Assembly (NCBI GenBank): GCA_014804755.1
Contig: JAAUZE010000027.1
Span: 114,463-178,462 of the forward strand
Direction of reading: 5' to 3'
Length of the DNA: 64,000 bases
Origin: Lachnospiraceae bacterium
GTDB taxonomy: Bacteria > Bacillota > Clostridia > Lachnospirales > Lachnospiraceae
In this document: piece after piece, positions 17,586 to 27,273 of the stretch
Position numbering within the stretch: position 1 is the first letter of the stretch
How the letters are laid out: every line of letters starts with the position of its first letter
Translations under genes and position numbers: made by a program
The notes under the pieces: model-generated
Told to the model about the DNA's origin: nothing
The model's database searches: none
The model's input: only the letters and a program-made list of their open reading frames with translations

Positions 17586-19943
17586 ATGAAAAATAATCTG
17601 AACGAATATGATAATCGCTCCGGAGGGTCGGGCAGCGGGGGCAATGGCTCAAACGGCAGCGGCGGGAACGGAGGAAACGGAAACGGCGGCAACGAGCCTC
17701 AGAAGCGGCAGAACTTTTTGTTTGTGTTGTTGGCGAGTCTGGCGCTCGTGCTCATGATCAGTTGGTTCATGCGTACCATGGATACGGGAGCCAATGAGGA
17801 AATATCGTATAACACCTTTATTGAGATGCTGGAAAACGGGGAGATCGAGTCCGTAGTGATCTATGACTCCCAGCTTGCGATCAAGCCGAAGCAGAATGAG
17901 CAGGACAGTTATCTGCCTGCGCAGCGGTATTACACGGGCACGGCGGAGGATGCGGACAGACTGACGGAGCGCCTTACCGATGCCGGAGTGGAGTTCAGCA
18001 AGGAAATACCGGATAATTCGGGGTGGTTCCTGTCGCTGCTTTTGACGTACGGACTGCCCGTATTGGTGCTTTGTATTGGTTTAAATTTTGTGTTTCGGAG
18101 AATGTCGGGCAGCGGCGGGCCGATGGGGATCGGTAAGACTAACGCCAAGCTCTACGATGTGCAGAAAGAAACGGGCATTACATTTAAGGATGTTGCAGGC
18201 GAGGATGAGGCGAAGGAGTCGCTTGTTGAGGTCGTTGATTTTTTGCATAATCCCGCAAAATACAGCAAGATCGGTGCAAGACTGCCGAAGGGCGCGCTGT
18301 TGGTGGGGCCTCCCGGAACGGGTAAGACGCTGCTGGCAAAGGCGGTGGCGGGCGAAGCACATGTGCCGTTCTTTTCACTGGCAGGCTCGGATTTTATCGA
18401 GCTTTATGTCGGCGTCGGCGCATCCCGTGTGCGAAAGCTGTTTGAGGAAGCGGAAAAGCACGCGCCCTGTATCGTTTTCATCGACGAGATTGACGCGATC
18501 GGACGCAGCCGTGATTCGAAATACGGCGGCGGAAACGAGGAGCGGGAGCAGACGTTAAATCAGCTTCTCTCCGAGATGGACGGATTTGACGGAAAAAAAG
18601 GAATCATTATTCTGGCGGCGACGAACCGCCCGGAAATTTTGGATAAGGCACTGTTGAGACCCGGACGGTTTGACCGCAGGGTCATCGTGGACAAGCCGGA
18701 CTTAAAAGGGCGTGTGGATATTCTGCGCGTGCATGCAAAGGACGTGCTCATGGACGACAGTGTGGATTTGCAGGAGATCGCGCTTGCGACGAGCGGCGCA
18801 GTCGGCTCCGATCTTGCCAATATGATCAATGAGGCGGCAATCAATGCGGTCAAGGAGGGCAGGGAGTTCGTCTCGCAAAAGGACTTGTTCAATGCGGTCG
18901 AGGTTGTTCTGGTCGGCAAGGAAAAGAAGGATCGCATTATGAGCAAGGAGGAGCGCAGGATTGTCTCGTATCATGAGACAGGACATGCGTTGATCGCGGC
19001 ATTACAGAAAAATTCCGAACCGGTGCAGAAGATCACGATCGTACCGAGGACGATGGGTGCGCTCGGCTATGTCATGCAGGTGCCGGAGGAGGAAAAATAT
19101 CTCAATACGCAGGCAGAGCTTCATGACATGCTGGTAGGACTGCTCGGCGGACGCGCGGCGGAGGAAATCGTTTTTGATACGGTGACGACGGGCGCATCGA
19201 ATGATATTGAGAAAGCGACAAATATCGCGCGCGCCATGGTGACGCAGTACGGCATGAGCAAGCGTTTCGGTCTGATGGGACTTGAGACGGTGGAAAGTAA
19301 ATATCTCGACGGCAGGACTGCAATGAACTGCTCCGACGTCACAGCCGCGGCTGTGGATGAGGAGGTCATGAAGATCTTAAAGGAGAGCTATAAGGAAGCA
19401 AAGAAGATGCTTAAGGAAAACCGGGAGCTGATGGATAAGCTCGCCGAGCATCTGATTGAAAAAGAGACGATCACGGGCAAGGAGTTTATGAAAATATTCT
19501 GCGAGGAGAAAGGACTGCCCGAGCCGGAGGAGAAGCCGAAGTCAAAGGCGTTGGAAGACGGGGCGCATTCCAAAAAACAGGCGGGCAGCCTCGGCATGGC
19601 AGGGCAGTCAGGGCAGAATTCGACAGGACAGGCGGGCGGTCTCGGCATGGCGGGGCAGTCAGAACGAAATTCGGCAGGACAGGCGGACGGTCTTGGCGCG
19701 ACAGGGCAGAACACGCACCTTGGCGGCAATATGTCGGATTATGAGCGTGAGCAGCTTCTTCGCAATGCATGGCCGCAGATTCGGGGATTGCAGGAGCAGG
19801 ATGGTACTGCGTCCAAATCCGAAGATATGCAGGAGGTTTCGCCGAAAGTGGAGAATGAATTTGCCGAAGCTTTAAGAAACCGTTCGTATGCGCGAAAAGA
19901 TGAGCAGAATGAGACAGACGGGGAGCAGGGCAACCAGAAATGA
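17586..19943 (+). CDS. ftsH: ATP-dependent zinc metalloprotease FtsH
   Basis: A membrane-anchored AAA+ protease for quality control of membrane and regulatory proteins. The N-terminus is unusually Gly/Ser/Asn-rich (~12-32), then TM1 (~42-58), an extracytoplasmic domain, TM2 (~150-168), Walker A GPPGTGKT (~240-247), Walker B IVFIDEID, the SRH with RPGRFDR, and zinc motif HETGH (~463-467). The C-terminal tail has three imperfect ~17-residue repeats ([20 protein letters not shown]) before an acidic end. ATG 17586 is preceded by GGGGA; upstream GTG 17562 and ATG 17580 are in-frame alternatives. The stop overlaps the MATE gene start. Confidence 0.95.
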   Translation: MKNNLNEYDNRSGGSGSGGNGSNGSGGNGGNGNGGNEPQKRQNFLFVLLASLALVLMISWFMRTMDTGANEEISYNTFIEMLENGEIESVVIYDSQLAIKPKQNEQDSYLPAQRYYTGTAEDADRLTERLTDAGVEFSKEIPDNSGWFLSLLLTYGLPVLVLCIGLNFVFRRMSGSGGPMGIGKTNAKLYDVQKETGITFKDVAGEDEAKESLVEVVDFLHNPAKYSKIGARLPKGALLVGPPGTGKTLLAKAVAGEAHVPFFSLAGSDFIELYVGVGASRVRKLFEEAEKHAPCIVFIDEIDAIGRSRDSKYGGGNEEREQTLNQLLSEMDGFDGKKGIIILAATNRPEILDKALLRPGRFDRRVIVDKPDLKGRVDILRVHAKDVLMDDSVDLQEIALATSGAVGSDLANMINEAAINAVKEGREFVSQKDLFNAVEVVLVGKEKKDRIMSKEERRIVSYHETGHALIAALQKNSEPVQKITIVPRTMGALGYVMQVPEEEKYLNTQAELHDMLVGLLGGRAAEEIVFDTVTTGASNDIEKATNIARAMVTQYGMSKRFGLMGLETVESKYLDGRTAMNCSDVTAAAVDEEVMKILKESYKEAKKMLKENRELMDKLAEHLIEKETITGKEFMKIFCEEKGLPEPEEKPKSKALEDGAHSKKQAGSLGMAGQSGQNSTGQAGGLGMAGQSERNSAGQADGLGATGQNTHLGGNMSDYEREQLLRNAWPQIRGLQEQDGTASKSEDMQEVSPKVENEFAEALRNRSYARKDEQNETDGEQGNQK

Positions 19944-21340
19944 CAGGGCAGCAGATCAGAAAAAAATATATCGGGGACAGGGCCTTTTATCAAAAGGTCC
20001 TGTTCATTGTTATTCCGATCATGATACAGAATGCCATCACGAATTTTGTCGGATTGTTGGACAACATTATGGTCGGGCAGGTCGGAACCGATCAGATGAA
20101 TGGCGTTGCGATCGTGAATCAGTTATTGTTTGTGTTTAATCTGTGCGTATGGGGCGCGCTTTCGGGCGCGGGTATTTTTACGGCGCAGTATTACGGAAAG
20201 GGAGATCATGAGGGCGTGCGCAACACGTTTCGCGCCAAGCTGGTGCTGACGAGCGTTGTTGCTGTGGCCGGCATTGCTCTTTTTTTGTTAAAGGGAGAGT
20301 GGCTCATTATCCGGTTCCTGCATGAGACTGATGGAGTCGGGAACGCGGAAAACACGCTGTATTACGGCAGGGCGTATCTTCATGTCATGCTGATCGGTCT
20401 GATTCCGTTTGTTATTTCGCAGGCGTACGCGAATACGCTGCGTGACGTCGGAGAGACCGTACTTCCGATGAAAGCGGGCATTGCGGCGGTGGTGGTCAAC
20501 GTCGCGCTCAATTACATATTGATCTTCGGGCATTTCGGCGCGCCGCGGCTCGGCGTGGTCGGGGCGGCTGCTGCGACCGTGGTTTCGCGTTTTGTGGAGA
20601 TGGCGATCGTCGTGATCTGGACGCAGACGCATAAAGAAAAGCATCCGTTCATCGTGGGCGCGTTTGCGAGCCTGCGTATCCCGCCGCAGCTCATGCGGCA
20701 GATTTTGATCAAGGGAGCGCCGCTTGCGTTTAATGAGGGACTTTGGGCGCTGGGCGTTACAATGTTAAATCAGAATTATTCCATGAGGGGCTTATCCGTG
20801 ATTGCGGCGCTGAATATTTCATCGACCATTTCGAATCTGTTCAGCGTTGTATATCTTGCTATGGGAGATGCGATCGCGATCATAGTCGGTCAGCTTTTGG
20901 GCGCGCAGAAAATGGAGGAGGCAAAGGATACGGATCGGAAAATGATCTGTTTTTCCGTCCTGTGCTGTCTGGTGATCGGATTTACGATGTCGCTGTTTCG
21001 AAATCTGTTTCCGGCGATTTATAAGACGGAGCCGCAGGTGCGCAGTCTCGCCGCAGATTTCATTTTGATCGCGTCCGTGATGATGCCGTTTAATGCGTTT
21101 CTTCATGCGTGCTATTTTACGCTTCGGACGGGCGGTAAGACGATCGTGACGTTTTTGTTTGACAGTGTGTTTATGTGGGCGCTTGCCGTGCCGTGCGCCT
21201 ATTTGCTGACGCACTTTACGGCGCTGCCCATCCTTGCGCTGTATGCCGTCGTGCAGAGTCTGGATTTTATCAAGTGCATCGTCGGAGCTGTTTTTGTAAA
21301 AAAAGGAGTCTGGCTGCAAAATATCGTACGCGAGATCTGA
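19940..21340 (+). CDS. MATE family efflux transporter
   Basis: A 466-aa protein with 12 predicted membrane segments in two similar halves, as in cation-coupled multidrug/MATE exporters. Near the N-terminus, PIMIQNAITNFVGLLDNIMVGQVG is the usual MATE TM1 region. ATGA overlap with ftsH indicates coupling. The substrate is not predictable from sequence. Confidence 0.93.
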   Translation: MTGQQIRKKYIGDRAFYQKVLFIVIPIMIQNAITNFVGLLDNIMVGQVGTDQMNGVAIVNQLLFVFNLCVWGALSGAGIFTAQYYGKGDHEGVRNTFRAKLVLTSVVAVAGIALFLLKGEWLIIRFLHETDGVGNAENTLYYGRAYLHVMLIGLIPFVISQAYANTLRDVGETVLPMKAGIAAVVVNVALNYILIFGHFGAPRLGVVGAAAATVVSRFVEMAIVVIWTQTHKEKHPFIVGAFASLRIPPQLMRQILIKGAPLAFNEGLWALGVTMLNQNYSMRGLSVIAALNISSTISNLFSVVYLAMGDAIAIIVGQLLGAQKMEEAKDTDRKMICFSVLCCLVIGFTMSLFRNLFPAIYKTEPQVRSLAADFILIASVMMPFNAFLHACYFTLRTGGKTIVTFLFDSVFMWALAVPCAYLLTHFTALPILALYAVVQSLDFIKCIVGAVFVKKGVWLQNIVREI

Positions 21341-21371
21341 ATGATAGAGCAAAGTTGGGAGAGAAGAAGCC

Positions 21372-23240
21372 TTGTTTGATGTAGAAGAGGAATTAAAAAA
21401 GCTTCCCGCAAAGCCGGGAGTATATATTATGCATGATAAGGATGACACGATCATGTATGTCGGCAAGGCAGTCAATCTGCACAATCGCGTGCGTTCTTAT
21501 TTCCGAAAGATAGTGGGGCGCGGACCGCAGATCGATCAGATGGTCCGGCAGATCGCGCGCTTTGAATACATCGTGACGGATTCGGAGTTAGAGGCGCTTG
21601 TGCTGGAAAACAATCTGATCAAGGAGCATCGTCCGAAATACAATACGATGTTAAAGGACGACAAGACTTATCCCTATATTAAAGTGACGGTTTCGGAGGC
21701 GTATCCGCGGATCTTATTTTCGCGCGTGATGAAAAAAGATAAATCCAAATATTTCGGGCCGTATACGAGCGCAGCAGCGGTCCGGGATACGATCGAGCTG
21801 ATGAATAAGCTGTTTTTGCTTAGAACCTGCAATCGGAGTCTGCCGCGGGACATCGGCAAGGACCGCCCGTGTCTGAATTTCCATATCAAACAATGCGCGG
21901 CTCCGTGCGCAGGCTATGTGACAAAGGAGGATTATCGCGCGCATATCGAGCAGGCGCTTGATTTTTTGAACGGTAATTACGCGCCGATCCTAAAAGACTT
22001 AAAGGCGAAAATGGAACAGGCATCGGAGGCGCTTGATTTTGAGGAGGCAATCCGGTACCGGGAGCTGCTTACCAGTGTGAAAAGCGTTGCGCAGAAACAG
22101 AAGATCACTGACAGCGACGGTGAGGATAAAGATATTATTGCGATGTGTATGGAGGGTACCGACTGTGTCGTTCAGGTATTTTTTGTGAGGGACGGAAAGC
22201 TGATCGGACGCGAGCATTTTTATATGACACACGTGTCGGAAGGAGAACGGAGTCAGGTATTAACGGACTTTGTGAAGCAGTTTTATTCGGGGACGCCGTT
22301 TATTCCGCGCGAGCTGATGCTGCAGGAGGCGATCGAGGACATGGAGCTGATCGAACAGTGGCTCTCCGCAAAGCGCGGCGGGCGTGTGTATCTGCGGGTT
22401 CCGTTAAAAGGGGCAAAGGAGAAGCTTGTGGAGCTTGCCGCGCAGAATGCAAAGCTTGTGCTTGACAAGGATCGCGAGCGGATCAAACGCGAGGAGGGGC
22501 GCACGATCGGCGCCGTGAAGGAAATCGCAGAGCTGCTCGGGTTAGAGAGTGTCTTACGCATGGAGGCATATGATATTTCCAATATCAGCGGTTTTGCAAA
22601 CGTCGGTTCCATGGTCGTATATGAAAAGGGAAAACCGAAGCGCAGCGATTATAGGAAATTCCGCATTAAGACCGTAGCAGGGCCGGATGACTACGCCTGC
22701 ATGCGGGAGGTGCTGACAAGGCGTTTTCAGCACGGGCTTTCCGAGCGCGAGGAGGCGTTTAGCGAGGAGCACGGAACGGATTTCGGTTCGTTTACGCGGT
22801 TTCCCGACCTGCTGCTCATGGACGGCGGACGCGGTCAGGTGAACATTGCGCTTGAGGTGCTCTCGGAGCTTGGCATTGACATTCCGGTCTGCGGGATGGT
22901 AAAGGATGACAATCACCGCACGCGGGGCTTATATTTTCATAATCGGGAGCTGCCGATCGGGAAGGACAGCGAGGGCTTTAAGCTGATCACGCGCATTCAG
23001 GATGAGGCGCACCGGTTTGCTATTGAATACCATCGCTCCATACGAAGCAAAAGTCAGGTACATTCGGTATTGGACGAGATACCCGGCGTCGGCCCCGAAC
23101 GAAGAAAAGCGCTCATGCGTAAGTTCCGCTCCATCGAGGAGGTGCGAAACGCCACGAAGGAGGAGCTTTCGGCGCTTCCGGAAATCCCGGAACATGTGGC
23201 GCAGCAGATTGTAGAATTTTTTAAGGAACAAAAGAAATAA
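21372..23240 (+). CDS. uvrC: excinuclease ABC subunit C
   Basis: A 622-aa nucleotide excision repair nuclease making both incisions in the UvrBC complex. N-terminal GIY-YIG domain ([20 protein letters not shown]), Cys-rich segment ([15 protein letters not shown]), UVR motif (~205-240), RNase H-like C-terminal nuclease ([12 protein letters not shown]) and terminal helix-hairpin-helix ([15 protein letters not shown]). The start is TTG with a GGGAGAG site upstream, which may hold expression low. Confidence 0.97.
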   Translation: MFDVEEELKKLPAKPGVYIMHDKDDTIMYVGKAVNLHNRVRSYFRKIVGRGPQIDQMVRQIARFEYIVTDSELEALVLENNLIKEHRPKYNTMLKDDKTYPYIKVTVSEAYPRILFSRVMKKDKSKYFGPYTSAAAVRDTIELMNKLFLLRTCNRSLPRDIGKDRPCLNFHIKQCAAPCAGYVTKEDYRAHIEQALDFLNGNYAPILKDLKAKMEQASEALDFEEAIRYRELLTSVKSVAQKQKITDSDGEDKDIIAMCMEGTDCVVQVFFVRDGKLIGREHFYMTHVSEGERSQVLTDFVKQFYSGTPFIPRELMLQEAIEDMELIEQWLSAKRGGRVYLRVPLKGAKEKLVELAAQNAKLVLDKDRERIKREEGRTIGAVKEIAELLGLESVLRMEAYDISNISGFANVGSMVVYEKGKPKRSDYRKFRIKTVAGPDDYACMREVLTRRFQHGLSEREEAFSEEHGTDFGSFTRFPDLLLMDGGRGQVNIALEVLSELGIDIPVCGMVKDDNHRTRGLYFHNRELPIGKDSEGFKLITRIQDEAHRFAIEYHRSIRSKSQVHSVLDEIPGVGPERRKALMRKFRSIEEVRNATKEELSALPEIPEHVAQQIVEFFKEQKK

Positions 23241-23253
23241 CCGCGAAAATTTT

Positions 23254-23282
23254 TTTACCAATAAGAGGAAATGTGTTATACT
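23254..23282 (+). promoter_or_regulatory. candidate hprK promoter
   Basis: TTTACC (23254-23259), 17-bp spacer, TATACT (23277-23282), directly followed by a palindrome at the expected transcription start. Confidence 0.5.
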
Positions 23283-23289
23283 GAAAAGA

Positions 23290-23320
23290 AATGTAACAAA
23301 TGCGGTGCATTCGTTACATT
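23290..23320. promoter_or_regulatory. palindrome downstream of the hprK -10, candidate operator
   Basis: AATGTAACAAATGC and its complement with one mismatch are separated by three bases. It begins seven bases after the -10 box, so a bound repressor would block initiation. As RNA it would be a 5'-end hairpin. Confidence 0.5.
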
Positions 23321-23371
23321 CCCTGCGCGTAAGAATGGAGATTAGCATGAAAATGTATGAGGAGGGAGTAC

Positions 23372-24313
23372 ATGGCAAGCTTAAGTTTAACTAGGATCAT
23401 CGAGAAAGAAAAACTGGAGAATCTGACGCCGGATATCGATATTTCCAAAATCAAGATCACCCAGCCGGATATTAACCGTCCGGCGCTGCAGCTTGCGGGA
23501 TACTTTGAGCACTTTGAAGCGACCCGCTTACAGATCATCGGTTTTGTGGAATATACCTATATGCAGTCGTTAGAGCCGGATCAAAAGCGGGAAGTGTTCG
23601 AGCAACTGCTGAATCATCATATTCCTGCGATTGTGTTTTGCCGCGAGTTGGAACCCGACCCGCTGTTTTTGGAGATTGCGGTTTCTCACAATATTCCGAT
23701 TTTAATGACGAAAAAAGCGACCTCGGCATTTATGGCGGAGATCATCCGGTGGATGAACGTGAAGCTGGCGCCGATGATCTCGGTGCATGGCGTACTGGTT
23801 GACGTTTACGGCGAGGGTGTGCTGATCACGGGTGAGAGCGGCATCGGTAAATCGGAGGCGGCGTTGGAGCTGATCAAAAGAGGACATCGTCTGGTCACGG
23901 ACGATGTGGTGGAGATCCGCAAGGTCAGCGAGGATACGCTGATCGGAACCGCGCCGGATATTACGAAGCACTTTATTGAGCTGCGCGGTATCGGCATCAT
24001 TGACGTCAAGACGCTGTTCGGTGTGTCGAGCGTCAAGGATACACAGAATATCGATCTGGTCATCCGGCTGGAGGACTGGGATAAGGATAAAGAGTATGAC
24101 CGCCTCGGTTTGGAGGAGGAATATACGGAATATCTCGGAAACAAGGTTGTCTGCCATAACATTCCGATCCGGCCGGGACGAAATCTGGCGATCATCTGCG
24201 AGTCGGCAGCGGTCAACCACCGTCAGAAGAAGATGGGTTACAACGCAGCGCAGGAATTATATCAGCGTGTGCAGAATTCGCTGGCTAAGCGGCGTGAGGA
24301 AGAAGATGCATAA
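23372..24313 (+). CDS. hprK: HPr kinase/phosphorylase
   Basis: A 313-aa bifunctional enzyme that phosphorylates and dephosphorylates Ser46 of HPr/Crh and so controls carbon catabolite repression. The N-terminal domain is followed by Walker A GESGIGKSE (~154-162) and the HPrK signature region (ELRGIGIIDVKTLFG). ATG 23372 has GGAGGG just upstream; the earlier in-frame ATG 23357 overlaps that site. The Crh-like substrate candidate is encoded 4 kb downstream in the same orientation. Confidence 0.97.
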   Translation: MASLSLTRIIEKEKLENLTPDIDISKIKITQPDINRPALQLAGYFEHFEATRLQIIGFVEYTYMQSLEPDQKREVFEQLLNHHIPAIVFCRELEPDPLFLEIAVSHNIPILMTKKATSAFMAEIIRWMNVKLAPMISVHGVLVDVYGEGVLITGESGIGKSEAALELIKRGHRLVTDDVVEIRKVSEDTLIGTAPDITKHFIELRGIGIIDVKTLFGVSSVKDTQNIDLVIRLEDWDKDKEYDRLGLEEEYTEYLGNKVVCHNIPIRPGRNLAIICESAAVNHRQKKMGYNAAQELYQRVQNSLAKRREEEDA

Positions 24314-24411
24314 AAAAGAGTGGCGCAAAGCGCCAATCTTTCGAAGAAATACCTCCGGTATTTCTTTTGTAAGGCAATTTTTCCGGGACCGCGGAAATTC
24401 CGGTAGGTCAA
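24312..24411 (+). repeat. intergenic repeat family, copy 3, with terminators (3' of hprK)
   Basis: Starts at the hprK stop with a GTGGCGCAAAGCGCCA-type hairpin. A strong terminator stem follows (AAGAAATACC 24344-24353, GGTATTTCTT 24357-24366, then T's). The family tail comes next (TTTTTCCGGGACC, then GGAAATTCCGGTAGGTCAAG). Compared with copy 1, the terminator is an insertion between hairpin and tail. Confidence 0.6.
24344..24368 (+). terminator. terminator after hprK
   Basis: A 10-bp perfect stem with a TCC loop, followed by TT. Confidence 0.7.
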
Positions 24412-24455
24412 GTGAAGTGTAATAGAAAGAGTGTGGCAGAGAGGAGAGAGAAGGT

Positions 24456-25391
24456 ATGGCAAAGGCGATATTCGGAGTGGATCTTGGCGGAACAACGGTC
24501 AAGCTCGGCTTATTTGATACGGAGGGGAATGCACTTGATAAGTGGGAGATTCCCACAAGAAAAGAGGAAAACGGAAAAAATATCCTGCCCGATATTGCAC
24601 AGTCCGTCAAAGAAAAAATGAGTGAAAAAGGGTATGCCGGATCAGACGTTGCGGGGATCGGCATCGGGGTTCCCGGACCGGTGGACAGCGCTGGGACGAT
24701 CTATAAAGCGGCAAACTTAGGCTGGGGCGTAATGAACATAAACGACGAGTTGGGGGCTTTGACAGGCTTAACGGTCAAGGCGGGCAATGACGCGAACGTG
24801 GCTGCGCTCGGAGAAATGTGGAAGGGCGGCGGACAGGGATACCGTAACATGGTGGCGGTCACGCTCGGCACGGGCGTCGGCGGCGGCATCATTGTGGACG
24901 GACAGCTCCTTGCAGGCGCGACGGGCGCAGGCGGAGAGATCGGACATATTCATGTGAATGATGAGGAAGAGGATGCATGCGGATGCGGCAATCACGGGTG
25001 TCTGGAGCAATATGCATCGGCGACCGGTGTTGTGCGTCTGGCGAAGAAGGCGCTTGCCGAAAGCGACAGGGATAGTGTCTTACGGAGCGGGGAGCTTTCC
25101 GCAAAGTCGGTGTTTGACGCAGTGAAGGCGGGCGATGCGCTTGCGATGGAGGTTGCCGAAAAATTTGGTGAGTATCTCGGCAAGGGACTCGCCTCGGTTG
25201 CATGTGTTGTGAATCCGGAGATTTTTGTCATTGGGGGCGGCGTGTCGAAGGCAGGACCGGTTCTGTTGGATTATATTGAGAAATATTATAAGCCTTACGT
25301 GTTCCATGGCAGCAGGGATGCGAAATTTGCGCTGGCGACACTCGGAAACGACGCGGGGATTTACGGCGCGGCAAGGCTGGTGCTCTCGTAG
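24456..25391 (+). CDS. glkA: ROK family glucokinase
   Basis: A 311-aa sugar kinase, most likely glucose to glucose-6-phosphate. The ATP-binding motif is FGVDLGGTTVKLGLFD at the N-terminus. The ROK signature includes the catalytic Asp region (GNDANVAALGE) and the zinc-binding motif CGCGNHGCLEQYAS (~172-185). The C-terminal GGGVSKAGP is typical. It sits between hprK and murB, in keeping with a sugar-metabolism grouping. Confidence 0.93.
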   Translation: MAKAIFGVDLGGTTVKLGLFDTEGNALDKWEIPTRKEENGKNILPDIAQSVKEKMSEKGYAGSDVAGIGIGVPGPVDSAGTIYKAANLGWGVMNINDELGALTGLTVKAGNDANVAALGEMWKGGGQGYRNMVAVTLGTGVGGGIIVDGQLLAGATGAGGEIGHIHVNDEEEDACGCGNHGCLEQYASATGVVRLAKKALAESDRDSVLRSGELSAKSVFDAVKAGDALAMEVAEKFGEYLGKGLASVACVVNPEIFVIGGGVSKAGPVLLDYIEKYYKPYVFHGSRDAKFALATLGNDAGIYGAARLVLS

Positions 25392-25498
25392 GACTGATAA
25401 AAGCCCTGCGCGCATACAATGAGGTAAAACGATCAAGGAAAAGCACAAATTGTGCGGACGCCCGAATTTACGGGCGGTTGGCATCATGGAGGAGCAGA

Positions 25499-26413
25499 GT
25501 GACAGAAACAGTGGAACGTTTTATCCGGCAGCTTGTAGCGCCGGAGCATTTGTTACAGGAAGAACCAATGGCAAAGCACACGACCTTTCGGGTCGGCGGA
25601 GCGGCGGATATATTGATACGGATACAGAGCGAGGAACAGCTTACAAAGCTGGCAGCCTATTTGGGGCAGCTCCATCAGCCGTATCTGGTGATCGGAAACG
25701 GCAGTAATCTATTAGTCAGCGACAGGGGGTATCACGGCGTGGTGCTCCAGATCGGCGACGGCATGAACGCTGTGACGGTGGACGGAGAGCGCATGTGTGT
25801 GCAGGCGGGCGCGCTTTTATCGAGCGTGGCGTCGCAGGCCGCGCAGCATGGGTTAGGCGGGCTGGAATTTGCGGCGGGAATTCCCGGCAGCATGGGCGGA
25901 GCCATCGTGATGAATGCGGGCGCTTATGAGGGGGAAATGAGCCAGATCGTCGAGAGTGTAACGGTGTTAAACGAGCAGGGAGAGCGGATGGTGCTTGACT
26001 GTGATACGATGGAATTCGGTTATCGCACAAGCATTATCAGAAACAGGCCGTTCATCGTGGTGGAGACCGTGCTGCGTCTGCATAAAGGAGACGAGCAGGA
26101 GATCCGGGCACGGATGGAGGATTTTAATGCCAAAAGACGCGCCAAACAGCCGCTTGAATATGCAAGCGCGGGAAGCACGTTTAAGCGTCCTGAAGGCTAC
26201 TATGCGGGAAAGCTGATCATGGACGCGGGGCTGCGCGGGTATCGGATCGGCGGCGCGCAGGTTTCGGAAAAGCATTGCGGCTTTATCATTAATGTCGGCA
26301 ATGCGTCGGCTCAGGATATTTATGAGTTGATCGCAGAGGTACAGGAAAAGGTGAAGCAGCGGTTTCATGTGGAACTGGAACCGGAAGTGATACGGATAGG
26401 TGACTTTTTATGA
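25499..26413 (+). CDS. murB: UDP-N-acetylenolpyruvoylglucosamine reductase
   Basis: A 304-aa FAD enzyme reducing UDP-GlcNAc-enolpyruvate to UDP-MurNAc in peptidoglycan synthesis. FAD-binding motifs are TTFRVGGAAD and GNGSNLLVSD. The catalytic-serine motif is GSTFKRPEGYYAG. GTG 25499 is chosen because GGAGGAG (25488-25494) is correctly spaced; the in-frame TTG 25478 has no site. The stop overlaps the rapZ start (ATGA). Confidence 0.96.
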   Translation: MTETVERFIRQLVAPEHLLQEEPMAKHTTFRVGGAADILIRIQSEEQLTKLAAYLGQLHQPYLVIGNGSNLLVSDRGYHGVVLQIGDGMNAVTVDGERMCVQAGALLSSVASQAAQHGLGGLEFAAGIPGSMGGAIVMNAGAYEGEMSQIVESVTVLNEQGERMVLDCDTMEFGYRTSIIRNRPFIVVETVLRLHKGDEQEIRARMEDFNAKRRAKQPLEYASAGSTFKRPEGYYAGKLIMDAGLRGYRIGGAQVSEKHCGFIINVGNASAQDIYELIAEVQEKVKQRFHVELEPEVIRIGDFL

Positions 26414-27273
26414 AATTTGTGATTGTGACAGGTATGAGCGGTGGCGGAAAGAGGACGGCATTAAAAATGCTGGAGGATATTGGCTTTTATTGCGTTGACA
26501 ATCTTCCTGTAGCATTGATCGGCAAATTTGTGGAGCTGATCGTAACGCCCAATAGCGAGGTGACAAAGGTTGCGCTCGGTATTGATGTGCGCGCCGGACA
26601 GTCCTTTGATGAGCTTGCGGATATTCTGAACGGTATCAAAGAGGCAGGCTATGCCTACGATATGCTTTATATGGAGGCAAGCGATGCGGTGCTGCTCAAA
26701 CGTTATAAGGAAAGCAGGCGGATGCATCCGCTCGCGCCGGAGGGACGTGTGGAGGAGGGCATTCACAAGGAGCGCGCGATCCTAAAGCCGATCCGCGAAA
26801 TTTCCGATTACGTCATTGACACGTCGAAGCTGCTCACACGGGAACTGAAGGAAGAATTAGACCGTATTTTTATCGGAAATGAAGCGTACAATAGCCTTAT
26901 TGTCAGTATTTTATCGTTTGGCTTTAAGTATGGGATTCCCGCGGATGCGGATCTTGTGTTTGACGTGCGTTTTTTACCGAATCCCTTTTATATTGACGAG
27001 CTGAAGCACCAGACCGGTCAGGATCAGGCTGTGCAGGACTATGTAAAATCCTTTCCTGAGACAGAGGAGTTCATGGAAAAGCTGACCGATATGATCCGCT
27101 TTTTGATACCGAACTATGTCAAGGAAGGAAAATATCAGCTGGTGATCGCGATTGGCTGCACAGGAGGAAAGCATCGCAGCGTTACGCTTGCGAACGAACT
27201 TTACAAACGGCTGAAGGATCAGGGCGAGTACGGGCTGACGATCGGACATCGCGACATCGGGCAGGGGGTATAA
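26410..27273 (+). CDS. rapZ: RapZ/YvcJ family nucleotide-binding protein
   Basis: A 287-aa P-loop protein related to E. coli RapZ (RNase adapter) and B. subtilis YvcJ. The C-terminal domain with GCTGGKHRSV is intact. The Walker A is GMSGGGKRTA: the Ser/Thr that normally follows the Lys is Arg15, with Thr16 next. This could weaken Mg-ATP binding. It is coupled to murB and whiA (TAAATG junction), the usual Firmicutes order except that yvcK is absent between rapZ and whiA. Confidence 0.93.
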   Translation: MKFVIVTGMSGGGKRTALKMLEDIGFYCVDNLPVALIGKFVELIVTPNSEVTKVALGIDVRAGQSFDELADILNGIKEAGYAYDMLYMEASDAVLLKRYKESRRMHPLAPEGRVEEGIHKERAILKPIREISDYVIDTSKLLTRELKEELDRIFIGNEAYNSLIVSILSFGFKYGIPADADLVFDVRFLPNPFYIDELKHQTGQDQAVQDYVKSFPETEEFMEKLTDMIRFLIPNYVKEGKYQLVIAIGCTGGKHRSVTLANELYKRLKDQGEYGLTIGHRDIGQGV

